Source: GCA-002050365 sp964237235 | GTDB lineage: Bacteria > Acidobacteriota > Blastocatellia > Pyrinomonadales > Pyrinomonadaceae | DNA: 64,000 nucleotides | Reading direction: 5' to 3' | Assembly: GCA_964237235.1 (NCBI GenBank) | Contig: CAXSGY010000013.1 | Location: 62,001-126,000, forward strand | Shown here: positions 17,259 through 24,891 of the stretch, in pieces | Layout of the letters: each line of letters opens with the position of its first letter | Position numbering within the stretch: position 1 is the first letter of the stretch | Made by a program: the position numbers and the translations under genes | Notes under the pieces: generated by a model | The model's database searches: none | Told to the model about the DNA's origin: nothing | Seen by the model: the letters and a program-made list of their open reading frames with translations, nothing else

Positions 17259-17807
17259 ATGAGCGAAACGAAAACCGAACAACGCTTTAAAAAAGCCCTT
17301 GACGCTTTTTTTGCCGATGAAAATGCAGACGAAAACAATTTTTTAAGCCGCGCGAACGACGCAGACGTGCTGCGAAACGAAACAACGACGGCTTTTCAGG
17401 AAAAACACGCCGCGCTTTTTAATCTCTTAAAACAAATCGTTTTGTTTTTTCCGGGCGCGTTCGTTTTATACATCGTCAGCTTCGCTTTTTCGGCGTTCAC
17501 GGTTAATAATCCGTTCAACGCAACGATACCGCGCGGTCGTCTGTTCTGGGTTTTATGCTGGTTTCTGGCGGGAATTTTTATGACCTGGCGCGGCATCGGC
17601 GATTGGCGCGACCCGAAGCATCTCGTCATTCCGGCTTCGATTATTTCGACCGGCATCGTTTTAGGAACTTTTAGCGGAATTTTATCTTTATTCTCCGAAC
17701 GGCTGCAAAACATCATCTTCTCTGACGCTTTTCCTTTATATTTGCTGCCCGTCGCGCTCGTCGTGCCGTTTTTAGCCAAAGGTTTGATTGATAAAAAATT
17801 CGATTAA
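17259..17807 (+). CDS. Hypothetical four-helix membrane protein
   Basis: A 182-residue protein with a charged cytoplasmic N-terminus of about 55 residues, then four predicted membrane helices (about 62-85, 92-110, 124-146, 155-173). No catalytic motif is recognised. The N-terminus resembles short linker segments of proteins with DUF-type 2TM/4TM modules but I cannot name the family. It diverges from the acetyl-CoA synthetase gene and ends at a shared bidirectional terminator. Confidence 0.65.
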   Translation: MSETKTEQRFKKALDAFFADENADENNFLSRANDADVLRNETTTAFQEKHAALFNLLKQIVLFFPGAFVLYIVSFAFSAFTVNNPFNATIPRGRLFWVLCWFLAGIFMTWRGIGDWRDPKHLVIPASIISTGIVLGTFSGILSLFSERLQNIIFSDAFPLYLLPVALVVPFLAKGLIDKKFD

Positions 17808-17823
17808 AATTTTTGCCGAAAAA

Positions 17824-17855
17824 TAAAATGACGAGCGATTAAACTCGTCATTTTA
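17824..17855. terminator. Bidirectional intrinsic terminator
   Basis: A perfect 12-bp stem TAAAATGACGAG (17824-17835) with its complement at 17844-17855 and an 8-nt loop. It lies between convergent genes and has A/T runs on both sides, so it can stop transcription from either direction. Confidence 0.8.
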
Positions 17856-17882
17856 TGGAAAACGGAGAAAGTTCTTCAAGTC

Positions 17883-18245
17883 TTACAGACGTTTTCTCGG
17901 GTAGCGGTAATTCTGACGGTCGTGTTTTTGACGATAGATTGCGCGGTTGGAACGATTCAAACGACGCTGGATATTGCGGCGTTCCGCGTATGTAAATCTT
18001 CCGCCCGAACGTCTGTCTCTGGCTTCGGCGCGACGAATGCCAACTTGTCTTCTTTCAAGGCGATAGGCTTCGCGGCGGGTTAATCTGCCCGATCCGACAC
18101 CGTTGTAAATGCGTGTCTGCTGCCGACGTTCACGGACATTAACCGTCCGCCTTTGCGTTGGATAGATTCGCTGCGCGAGTGAATCAATAGAAAATCCGGC
18201 GACAAGCACGATTGCCGCGAAAATTAAACCGATTATTTTTTTCAC
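17883..18245 (-). CDS. Small exported arginine-rich protein
   Basis: A 120-residue protein with a clean signal peptide (IIGLIFAAIVLVAGFSIDSLAQ). The mature part is very basic and has a helical repeat pattern: RQQTRIYNGVGSGRLTRREAYRLERRQVGI, then ARDRRSGGRFTYAERRNIQRRLNRSNRAIYRQKHD, i.e. two copies of a SGxLTxxE/AER helix-turn-helix-like hairpin. Proteins with this pattern occur widely in bacteria without an assigned role. It is probably periplasmic. It runs divergently from the first SDR gene. Confidence 0.7.
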   Translation of the reverse strand: MKKIIGLIFAAIVLVAGFSIDSLAQRIYPTQRRTVNVRERRQQTRIYNGVGSGRLTRREAYRLERRQVGIRRAEARDRRSGGRFTYAERRNIQRRLNRSNRAIYRQKHDRQNYRYPRKRL

Positions 18246-18443
18246 TTTCCTTTTTTACTCCTCAGATTTTTAATTCTTTAAACTCTTAACTTTGCCTGTT
18301 ACCTCTTTTAAGACGAAGCCGGGCTGCAAAAGGTTGAGTTAAATTTGCAAAAAAATCCAGGAAACTAAAATTCTTGGCGGATTTTTCGCTTTTACATTGC
18401 ATTAAACGAAGATTTCTCGTATCCGTTTTGCGGTTTGATTCAT

Positions 18444-18479
18444 CAAAACAAAGCGGAAACGGCTTTGTTTTGTAAATTT
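18444..18479 (+). terminator. Terminator-like hairpin in the leader of the first SDR gene
   Basis: An 11-bp perfect stem CAAAACAAAGC (18444-18454) with its complement at 18462-18472 is followed by a T-rich stretch, 39 bp before the start codon. An upstream GTTTTG (18425-18430) can pair with the 5' arm and break the hairpin, which would suit an attenuator. No known aptamer is recognised in the leader at 18250-18440, which otherwise holds no visible gene. Confidence 0.4.
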
Positions 18480-18510
18480 TTAAAGAAAGGTTTATAAAGT
18501 TAGAAATCCG

Positions 18511-19299
18511 ATGAGCGAAAAACCAATTGAAACGAAACTGCCAAACGATTTATTCAAAGGTCAAACGGCAATCATCACCGGCGCGTCGCGCGGTGTCGGG
18601 CGGGCGACCGCGTTGCGGCTGGCGGAAGCGGGCGCGAACGTCGTCGTCAATTATTTGAGCGCGGAAGAAAAAGCCGCCAATGTCGTCGAGCTTTGCAAAG
18701 AATGCGGCACGGACGCGATTGCGGTGCAGGGCGACGTGTCCCTCTGGCAGGACGCGCAAAATCTGGCGCACAAAACTCTGGAAAAATTCGGACGCATTGA
18801 TTTGCTCGTCCTAAACGCCGGAATCTGGGAAGGCGCGCCGATTGAAGAAATGTCCGAAGAAACCTGGAACCGGGTTTTGAATACGAATCTGAAAGCGGCG
18901 TGGGCGATGACCAAAGCGTGCGTTCCGTGGATTAAGAAACAGGAAAAAGGCGCGATTGTGCTTGTTTCTTCGACCGCCGGACAGCGCGGCGAAGCGAATT
19001 ATTCAAATTACGCCGCGTCGAAGGGCGGACAGATTTCATTTACCAAAGCACTCGCGTCGGAATTGTGTCCGAAAATCCGCGTCAACTGCGTCGCGCCCGG
19101 CTGGATCGAAACGGCGATGGTGCGCCCCGTTTTTGAAGACGCGGAATACAAAGCGAGCGTCATCAAATCAATTCCTTTGCAGCGAATGGCGATGACCGAC
19201 GACGTTGCGCTTTCGATTTGTTTTCTGCTGTCGGATTGGTCGCGGCATATCACCGGCGAAGTTTTAAATATTAACGGCGGCGCGGTTTTATGCGGCTAG
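18511..19299 (+). CDS. SDR family oxidoreductase (first paralogue)
   Basis: A 262-residue classical short-chain dehydrogenase/reductase. The cofactor loop TGASRGVG lies at 23-30, LNAG at 101-104, the catalytic serine in LVSSTAG near 153, and YSNYAASK gives Y167 and K171. It is closest in style to FabG-like 3-oxoacyl-ACP reductases or glucose-1-dehydrogenase-type enzymes; the substrate is unknown. The protein at 22203 has the same length and an identical last ten residues (NINGGAVLCG), so the two are paralogues that flank the methionine genes. Confidence 0.8.
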   Translation: MSEKPIETKLPNDLFKGQTAIITGASRGVGRATALRLAEAGANVVVNYLSAEEKAANVVELCKECGTDAIAVQGDVSLWQDAQNLAHKTLEKFGRIDLLVLNAGIWEGAPIEEMSEETWNRVLNTNLKAAWAMTKACVPWIKKQEKGAIVLVSSTAGQRGEANYSNYAASKGGQISFTKALASELCPKIRVNCVAPGWIETAMVRPVFEDAEYKASVIKSIPLQRMAMTDDVALSICFLLSDWSRHITGEVLNINGGAVLCG

Positions 19300-19343
19300 A
19301 TTTATGAAAAACGAAACTTTAACTTTTTGAAATCGAACGCCGT

Positions 19344-19372
19344 TTGACAAGTTGTGAAAATTTGATTAGCTT
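19344..19372 (+). promoter_or_regulatory. Candidate promoter of the metYX riboswitch transcript
   Basis: A perfect TTGACA (19344-19349) is followed after 17 bp by a weak -10 (TAGCTT, 19367-19372). Transcription would start near 19380, about 45 nt ahead of the aptamer. The -10 is poor, so the -35 and the position carry most of the support. Confidence 0.45.
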
Positions 19373-19421
19373 AAAACCTGACTTAACAAAATGAGCGAAC
19401 GAAATTTGCAGATCTATTTTT

Positions 19422-19558
19422 CCTGTTGTTGTCGCATTTCATAATGCGACACGCTTGAAAACTGTTGAGTTTTTGAAAAATTAAAAGCGTGGCGATTTAA
19501 GGCAACTTGCTCCACGGTAAAAACTGCTAAAGACTGGAATCGGCAATCGCCGGTTTTT
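19422..19558 (+). ncRNA. SAM-type riboswitch aptamer upstream of metY
   Basis: The leader of metY has a compact folded RNA: hairpin GTCGCAT/ATGCGAC (19431-19450), stem ACGCTT/AAGCGT (19451-19490), and GGCGATT (19491-19497) pairing with AATCGCC (19545-19551). The enclosed core reads GGCAACTTGC then GGTAAAAACTGCTAAAG, close to the GGCAACC and GGTGCTAA elements that build the ligand pocket of SAM-I/SAM-IV riboswitches. Position before metY-metX and the downstream terminator support a role in switching off methionine synthesis when S-adenosylmethionine is high. The exact class is uncertain; a SAM-I/IV variant seems best. Confidence 0.72.
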
Positions 19559-19575
19559 AACGAAAGGATTTTTAG

Positions 19576-19614
19576 AAAAACCTTCGTGCAAATCTTTAGC
19601 ACGAAGGTTTTTTT
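19576..19614 (+). terminator. Expression-platform terminator of the metY riboswitch
   Basis: A perfect 14-bp stem (19576-19589 with 19599-19612), 9-nt loop, and seven T. GGTTTTT at 19552-19558, the 3' edge of the aptamer, can pair with AAAAACC at 19576-19582 to form an antiterminator, so aptamer and terminator are mutually exclusive folds. Confidence 0.85.
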
Positions 19615-19668
19615 GTTTTGTGCGGCAGTCTGCCGCGTAAAAATTTTAGATTTCAGGAGTAAAAAATA

Positions 19669-21030
19669 ATGGCGGAAGACGCACAAAATTATCATTTCGA
19701 CACTTTGGCTCTGCACGGCGGACAGGCGGCGGACACGGCGACGAACGCCCGCGCCGTGCCGATTTATCAAACGACTTCGTATAAATTCGACGATGCCGAC
19801 CACGCGGCGCGATTGTTCGCTTTGCAGGAATTCGGCAATATTTACACGCGCCTGATGAACCCGACGACCGACGTTTTTGAAAAGCGCGTCGCCGCGCTCG
19901 AAGGCGGCGCGGCGGCTCTGGCGACTGCTTCCGGGCAAGCCGCCGAAACTTTGGCGATTTTAACGATTGCCAAAGCCGGCGACGAAATCGTTTCGACGAC
20001 ATCGCTCTACGGCGGAACTTATAATCTTTTTCATTACACGCTGCCGAGACTCGGCATCAACGTCCGATTCGCCGACGGCGCGGATTATGAAGCAATCGAA
20101 GCGGCGATCAACGAAAAAACCAGAGCGATTTACACCGAAACCATCGGCAATCCGAAGCTCGACGTAATTGATATTGAAAAACTTGCGGAAATCGCGCACC
20201 GCAATAATTTGCCGCTGATGATTGACAACACCGTTCCGTCGCCCGCACTGTGTAATCCGATTAAACACGGCGCGGATATTGTCGTTCATTCGGCGACGAA
20301 ATTTATCGGCGGACACGGCACGACCATCGGCGGCGTGATCGTTGACGCGGGCAATTTCGATTGGAAAGCGAGCGGACGCTTTAATGATTTTTCAGAACCC
20401 GATCCGTCGTATCACGGCGTTTCCTATACCGAAGCGTTCGGCAATCTGGCGTTTATCATCAAGGCGCGCGTGCAGGGCTTGCGCGACACGGGCGCGGCTT
20501 TGTCGCCGTTTTCGTCGTTTCTGTTTTTACAGGGACTCGAAACTCTGCATCTTCGAATGGAACGCCACAGCGAAAACGCGCTCGAAGTCGCCAAATTTTT
20601 GCAGAATCACGAAGCCGTCGAGTGGGTTAATTATCCGAAGTTGGAGGCGAGCGAATATAAAACTTTGAGCGATAAATATTTTCCGAACGGCGCGAGTTCA
20701 ATCGTCACGTTCGGCATCAAAGGCGGTTTTGAAGCGGGCAAAAAATTCATCAATTCGGTCAAACTTTTTTCGCTGCTGGCAAATATCGGCGACGCGAAAT
20801 CTTTAGTGATTCATCCGGCTTCGACGACGCATTCGCAGCTTACGGAAGCGGAACAAAAAACGACCGGTGTCACGCCCGATTTAATTCGTCTCTCAGTCGG
20901 CATCGAAGACATTCGGGACATTCTTGCCGACATTGACAACGCTCTGCGCGGAACGAGCGAAAAGCTGCCCGAAATCAATCAGGGCGAAACCGACGTTTCG
21001 CAAGCGGCGGCGGGCGCGGGCGGCGTGTAA
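19669..21030 (+). CDS. metY: O-acetylhomoserine aminocarboxypropyltransferase (sulfhydrylase)
   Basis: A 453-residue PLP enzyme of the Cys/Met metabolism family. AGGAG 10 bp upstream supports the start. The PLP lysine is K211 in VVHSATKFIGGHGTTIGG; YQTTSYKF near the N-terminus and HPASTTHSQLTEAE near the C-terminus are typical of MetY. The enzyme makes homocysteine from O-acetylhomoserine and sulfide. It is the first gene after the SAM riboswitch and is followed by metX, which makes its substrate, so sulfide is fixed directly without cystathionine. The C-terminal tail is slightly long and Ala/Gly-rich. Confidence 0.9.
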   Translation: MAEDAQNYHFDTLALHGGQAADTATNARAVPIYQTTSYKFDDADHAARLFALQEFGNIYTRLMNPTTDVFEKRVAALEGGAAALATASGQAAETLAILTIAKAGDEIVSTTSLYGGTYNLFHYTLPRLGINVRFADGADYEAIEAAINEKTRAIYTETIGNPKLDVIDIEKLAEIAHRNNLPLMIDNTVPSPALCNPIKHGADIVVHSATKFIGGHGTTIGGVIVDAGNFDWKASGRFNDFSEPDPSYHGVSYTEAFGNLAFIIKARVQGLRDTGAALSPFSSFLFLQGLETLHLRMERHSENALEVAKFLQNHEAVEWVNYPKLEASEYKTLSDKYFPNGASSIVTFGIKGGFEAGKKFINSVKLFSLLANIGDAKSLVIHPASTTHSQLTEAEQKTTGVTPDLIRLSVGIEDIRDILADIDNALRGTSEKLPEINQGETDVSQAAAGAGGV

Positions 21031-21038
21031 AAAGTTTT

Positions 21039-21153
21039 GCCGTCAAAAAAGCGCGACGCGTTTTTATTTGAAAGTTAAGTGAAACCGAACGAGTAAGTTT
21101 CGCTAAATCCTGTCTTCGACTTTCCGAAAAAAAACGCGCCGCGCTTTGACGGC
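21039..21153. repeat. Inverted repeat between metY and metX
   Basis: Left arm 21039-21065 and right arm 21130-21153 are mirror copies of GCCGTCAAA(AAA)GCGCG(A/C)GCGTTTTT with a few changes, separated by about 64 nt. The right arm ends 14 bp before the metX ATG. It could form a large hairpin in the operon mRNA and reduce or couple metX translation, or be an inserted repeat. Confidence 0.6.
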
Positions 21154-21166
21154 GAATAAAATTCTG

Positions 21167-22192
21167 ATGGAATTTACGGAATTTGATTATTTGTCAGATG
21201 TGCCGTTTGCGCTGGAAAGCGGCAATGTTTTGCCGTCTCTGCGGCTGCGTTATGCGGTTCACGGAAAAATCAACCACGATAAATCGAACGTCGCGCTGAT
21301 TTTTCACGCCCTGACCGGCTCGTCGAACATCAGCGAATGGTGGTCGGAAATTATCGGCGACGGCAAGGCTTTAGACACATCGCGGTTCGCCTTTATATGC
21401 GCGAACTACATCGGTTCATGTTACGGTTCGACGGGCGCGGATTCTCTGAAAATCAAGGGAAAAGATAACAAAGAAGAATTCGCGCTCGTTACCGTGCGTG
21501 ATATTGTCCGCTCGCAGGCGGTTCTGCTCGAACATCTCAAAATTGAACGGTTAAAAGCGGTCGCCGGCGGTTCGGTCGGCGGAATGTGCGCTCTGCAAAT
21601 GGCGGCGGATTTTCCCGAGTTAATCGAAAAATGCGTCGCCGTGGGCGCGTCGCCGCTGTCGGCGTTCGGTCTCGCGCTCAATCATCTTCAGCGCAAAGCT
21701 CTCGACATCGAAAACGACGTGCAGCTGGCGCGGCAGCTCGCCACGCTTTCTTATAAATCAGCAGAGCTGTTCGACGTACGTTTCAATCGCCGCCCGAATC
21801 GCAACGGCGAAAATCCGCGCGAGCATTTAAATTCCCGTTTCGATGTCGCCGGTTATCTCGATTATCAGGGCGAAATTTTCACGAAAAGATTCAACGCCGA
21901 CAGCTATCGCCTTATCACCAAAGCGATGGATTTGTTCGATTTGAGCGACGAAGAAATTCAAAAAATCAAAGCGCGAGTTTCGCTCGTCGGCATTTCGAGC
22001 GATTGGCTTTTTCCGATGCGCGACGTGGAAAATTTAGCGCGGCGAATGAATGAAAACGGCGCGCGCGCGAAATTCGTCGAATTCGTTTCGCCCGACGGAC
22101 ACGACGCTTTTTTGTCGGACACGAAACGGATGAGCGAGATTTTAGAAACGATTTTCGCCGAAGACGAAACGGCGGAAGCCCGCGCTTCCTGA
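21167..22192 (+). CDS. metX: Homoserine O-acetyltransferase
   Basis: A 341-residue alpha/beta-hydrolase fold acyltransferase. HALTGSSN (47-54), then the nucleophile S136 in GGSVGGMCALQ, then SSDWLFP with the catalytic aspartate and DGHDAFL with the histidine make the MetX triad. It transfers acetyl from acetyl-CoA to homoserine; some members use succinyl-CoA and this cannot be excluded. Start chosen at the ATG at 21167; a TTG at 21146 would add seven residues that fall in the right arm of an inverted repeat. It lies in the riboswitch-controlled operon with metY. Confidence 0.87.
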   Translation: MEFTEFDYLSDVPFALESGNVLPSLRLRYAVHGKINHDKSNVALIFHALTGSSNISEWWSEIIGDGKALDTSRFAFICANYIGSCYGSTGADSLKIKGKDNKEEFALVTVRDIVRSQAVLLEHLKIERLKAVAGGSVGGMCALQMAADFPELIEKCVAVGASPLSAFGLALNHLQRKALDIENDVQLARQLATLSYKSAELFDVRFNRRPNRNGENPREHLNSRFDVAGYLDYQGEIFTKRFNADSYRLITKAMDLFDLSDEEIQKIKARVSLVGISSDWLFPMRDVENLARRMNENGARAKFVEFVSPDGHDAFLSDTKRMSEILETIFAEDETAEARAS

Positions 22193-22202
22193 TTAAAATT
22201 TT

Positions 22203-22991
22203 ATGAGCGAAAAAACAATCGAAAAAAGATTGCCGGAATATTTATTAAAGGGAAAATCAGCCGTCGTCACGGGCGCGTCGCGCGGCATCGGGCGGGCAAC
22301 CGCGTTGCGTCTGGCGGAAGCCGGCGCGAACGTCGTCGTCAATTATTTTCAGCATCAGGCGGAAGCCGCCGAGGTGATTAAAGAGTGCGAAAAATTCGGC
22401 GTGAAAGCCGTTGCCGCGCAAGCCGACGTTTCTAAATTAGCCGACGCTGAAAAGTTGTGCGACTTAGCGCGAAACGAATTCGGCGCGCTTGATATTGTCG
22501 TGGCGAATGCCGGGATTTGGGAAGGCGACGCGCTCGAAACGATGTCGGAAGAAGTTTGGGATCGCGTTTTGGACGCGAATTTAAAAGGAACCTGGACGAT
22601 TTGCCGCGCGGCGATTCCGTATTTTAAGACGAACGGCGGCGGCGCGATTGTCGTTGTTTCTTCGACCGCCGGACAGCGCGGCGAAGCCGGTTATTCAAAT
22701 TACGCCGCGTCGAAGGGCGGGCAGATTTCTTTTACCAAAGCTCTCTCAAACGAACTCGCGCCGGACATTCGCGTCAACTGTGTCGCGCCCGGCTGGGTTG
22801 ATACGAACTTGAACGATCCGGTTTTTCACGACGCGGAATTCGTGCGTCGCGTTGTTGACGGCATTCCTTTGAAAAGAGTGGCGACGGCGGACGACGTTGC
22901 GCTTTCGATTGTTTTTCTCGCTTCGGATTGGTCGCGCCACATCACCGGCGAAATCCTGAATATCAACGGCGGCGCGGTTTTGTGCGGCTAA
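22203..22991 (+). CDS. SDR family oxidoreductase (second paralogue)
   Basis: A 262-residue classical SDR starting 10 bp after metX, so very likely in the same riboswitch-controlled operon. TGASRGIG at 23-30, VANAG, VVSSTAG and YSNYAASK provide cofactor and catalytic residues. Long stretches, including AGQRGEAxYSNYAASKGGQISFTKAL and the last ten residues, agree with the SDR at 18511. A link to methionine or homoserine metabolism is suggested by position only; FabG-type reductase activity is the family default. Confidence 0.8.
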   Translation: MSEKTIEKRLPEYLLKGKSAVVTGASRGIGRATALRLAEAGANVVVNYFQHQAEAAEVIKECEKFGVKAVAAQADVSKLADAEKLCDLARNEFGALDIVVANAGIWEGDALETMSEEVWDRVLDANLKGTWTICRAAIPYFKTNGGGAIVVVSSTAGQRGEAGYSNYAASKGGQISFTKALSNELAPDIRVNCVAPGWVDTNLNDPVFHDAEFVRRVVDGIPLKRVATADDVALSIVFLASDWSRHITGEILNINGGAVLCG

Positions 22992-23000
22992 ACGTTTTAC

Positions 23001-23028
23001 ATTTGTCATTTATCATTTATCATTTATC
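23001..23028. repeat. Tandem heptamers ATTTATC, single arm
   Basis: Four exact 7-bp units in a row: ATTTGTC, ATTTATC, ATTTATC, ATTTATC. They sit just after the second SDR gene. No mirror arm is present nearby, so this looks like a solo half of the tandem-word palindromes seen elsewhere in the window. Confidence 0.8.
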
Positions 23029-23056
23029 AAAAAAACTTTCGACGCGGAATTAGCAA

Positions 23057-23557
23057 ATGAAGGATTTGAAGGTAAGAGATATAATGAAAATTGACGCGGC
23101 GTTTTGTCAAACGACGGATAATTTAATGCGCGTCGCCGACACGATGCGCCAGCGCGATTGCGGCATTGTGCCGATAGTTGACGAAAATAAAAAGCTCGTC
23201 GGTGTGTTGACCGACCGCGATTTATGCCTCGTCGTTGTTGCCCGCAACCGCAAGGCTTCGGACATCGAAGCCCTTGAAATTATTAAAGGCAAAGTCGTCG
23301 CCTGCGCGGCGGAAGACAAGCTCGAAGACGCACTGCGAAAAATGCGCCGTCATCAAATAAAGCGGCTCGTCGTCGTCGGAGAAGAAAACGAATTAATCGG
23401 CATTTTTTCAATCACCGACGTTTTGCCGTTCGTCAGAAAAAATAAAAGTTTAAAAAAGAAAATTTACGCGACGCTGAAAGCGATTTTCAAACCGCGTCCG
23501 ATTGTTTTAAGGGAAATTTCCGAACGCGAAAATTCCGACGCGGATGAAAATTTATGA
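23057..23557 (+). CDS. CBS-domain pair protein
   Basis: A 166-residue protein with two CBS domains: VRDIMKIDAAFCQ...DCGIVPIVDENKKLVGVLTDRDL at 5-57 and a second, VVACAAEDKLEDALRKMRRHQIKRLVVVGEENELIGIFSITDVL, at 77-120. Such stand-alone pairs bind adenine nucleotides and tune partner proteins. The C-terminal 40 residues are basic. It overlaps sixA by 4 bp (ATGA), so the two are coupled. The target is unknown. Confidence 0.8.
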   Translation: MKDLKVRDIMKIDAAFCQTTDNLMRVADTMRQRDCGIVPIVDENKKLVGVLTDRDLCLVVVARNRKASDIEALEIIKGKVVACAAEDKLEDALRKMRRHQIKRLVVVGEENELIGIFSITDVLPFVRKNKSLKKKIYATLKAIFKPRPIVLREISERENSDADENL

Positions 23558-24039
23558 AGACGCTTTTTATTTTGCGCCACGCCAAATCGAGTTGGGACGA
23601 CGCGAGCCTTTCGGATTTTGAACGTCCGCTCAACGAACGCGGATTAGAAGCCGCGCCGCTGATGGGCGAAGTTTTTAGAACGAACAAATTTCAGCCCGAA
23701 TTAATTTTAAGCTCACCCGCCAAACGAGCCGCGCAAACCGCCGGGCTGATTAAAAACGCCGCCAATCTCGACGGCGAAATCCGATTTGACGAACATATTT
23801 ACGAAGCCAGTCCGTCGAGACTTTTGGACGTTCTCGCCGAACAAAACGACGGGTTCAAATCAATTCTGCTCGTCGGTCATAATCCCGGACTCGAAAATTT
23901 AATTAAAGTTTTAACTGGCGAAATTCAAGCGATGCCGACCGCGGCGTTGGCAATCGTCAATCTCGAAATCGAAAGCTGGAAAGAGATAAGTTCTTCGACG
24001 GGAAATCTGCAAACTTTAATCCGACCGAGAGAAATTTGA
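23554..24039 (+). CDS. sixA: SixA-like phosphohistidine phosphatase
   Basis: A 161-residue histidine-phosphatase superfamily protein. The RHG-type motif LRHAKSSWDD gives R8-H9, and LSSPAKRAAQTA and LLVGHNPGLENL carry the other active-site residues. This short form without extra caps is the SixA type, which dephosphorylates HPt phosphohistidines in E. coli. Start overlaps the CBS gene. A regulatory role next to the pho two-component genes is conceivable but only by position. Confidence 0.8.
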   Translation: MKTLFILRHAKSSWDDASLSDFERPLNERGLEAAPLMGEVFRTNKFQPELILSSPAKRAAQTAGLIKNAANLDGEIRFDEHIYEASPSRLLDVLAEQNDGFKSILLVGHNPGLENLIKVLTGEIQAMPTAALAIVNLEIESWKEISSSTGNLQTLIRPREI

Positions 24040-24040
24040 T

Positions 24041-24116
24041 TAGCGGTAAGCAGTAAACGGTAAGTGGTAAATATTCTGATTTACATTTACCACTTACCGT
24101 TTACCATTTACCGTTA
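24041..24116. repeat. Heptamer palindrome (YRGTAAR words)
   Basis: Arms 24041-24072 and 24085-24116 match at 28 of 32 positions with a 12-nt loop. The left arm splits cleanly into CGGTAAG, CAGTAAA, CGGTAAG, TGGTAAA. It lies right after sixA and just before the Pho box, and could serve as the sixA terminator. The words match those of the palindrome at 4727. Confidence 0.9.
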
Positions 24117-24117
24117 A

Positions 24118-24161
24118 TTAACATTCATTTAACGCTCCGTTCACATCGGCTTAAAACCTTC
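24118..24161 (+). promoter_or_regulatory. Pho box: four PhoB half-sites with 11-bp spacing
   Basis: TTAAC at 24118, TTAAC at 24129, TTCAC at 24140 and TTAAA at 24151 are spaced exactly 11 bp apart. PhoB binds direct repeats with an 11-bp period, and TTAAC/TTCAC is a usual half-site core. A -10-like TTTATT follows at 24164-24169, placing the last repeat where a -35 box would be. The array lies upstream of phoU-phoB-phoR and indicates autoregulation by phosphate starvation. Confidence 0.7.
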
Positions 24162-24233
24162 CGTTTATTCTCGAATTTCAGATTTTTGTTTCGCGCTTCT
24201 AAAATCAATCGAATTGTTCTACATTTTTAGTTA

Positions 24234-24890
24234 ATGGAGCAAAGAAAACTCTTGGAGCGTGAACTCGATATTTTGCGCGACCGTTTGCTTTTGATGGGCG
24301 GTGAAACTGAACTTGCTTTGCAGAGAGCGATGCACGCGCTCGCGCAACGCGACAGCCAGGTCGCCAATCAGGTCATCGAAAACGACCGCGTGATTGACCG
24401 GCTCGAACTCGAAATTGACCGCCTGAGCGTCGAGCTTTTGACGCTGCGCCGTCCGGTCGCCCGCGAATTGCGGACGGTGATTTCGATTTTCAAAATCACG
24501 CCGATTCTCGAACGCATCGCCGATCACGCGACCAGCATTGCCCGCGCCGCGCTCGAATTGAACGACGAGCCGGAACTAAAAAATTTTGCCGAACTCGACG
24601 AAATGGCGGAACGCGCGCTCGAAATGCTGCAATCGGTTCTGGACGCTTTCACGTCGAACGACGCGGAAAAAGCGCGCCAACTAATCGCAAAGGACGCGGA
24701 GGTTGATAAAATTTACGACCGCCTGATTGATAATTTAATGAAAACGATGTCGCAGGATGCGACCAAATCCGTGCGGCTGGCGCGGCTTCTGTTCGTGGCG
24801 AAGAACTTGGAACGCATCGGCGATTACGTCAAAGACATTTGCGAACTGACCGTTTATATGAAGGAAGCGGTTTTTATCAAACACCAATAG
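24234..24890 (+). CDS. phoU: Phosphate-signalling regulator PhoU
   Basis: A 218-residue protein with two tandem three-helix PhoU domains. E/DxxxD-type metal motifs appear as NDRVIDRLELEID near 60-75 and KDAEVDKIYDRLIDNLM near 150-165; IERIADHATSIAR and LERIGDYVKDIC are the paired signature helices. PhoU links phosphate transporter status to PhoR and dampens signalling when phosphate is plentiful. It is first in a phoU-phoB-phoR run behind a Pho box. No pst transporter genes are in the window. No clear ribosome site precedes the ATG. Confidence 0.88.
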   Translation: MEQRKLLERELDILRDRLLLMGGETELALQRAMHALAQRDSQVANQVIENDRVIDRLELEIDRLSVELLTLRRPVARELRTVISIFKITPILERIADHATSIARAALELNDEPELKNFAELDEMAERALEMLQSVLDAFTSNDAEKARQLIAKDAEVDKIYDRLIDNLMKTMSQDATKSVRLARLLFVAKNLERIGDYVKDICELTVYMKEAVFIKHQ

Positions 24891-24891
24891 A

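Noticed and set aside
23001..23028. Short tandem repeats that could be taken for a CRISPR array
   Set aside because: Units are 7 bp and contiguous, with no spacers; no cas genes are in the window.
23540..23560. Identical GCGGATGAAAATTTATGA around the starts at 17259 and 23554
   Set aside because: An 18-bp match is curious, but one copy is inside a coding region with normal codons (DADENL), and two instances are too few to claim a translation signal.
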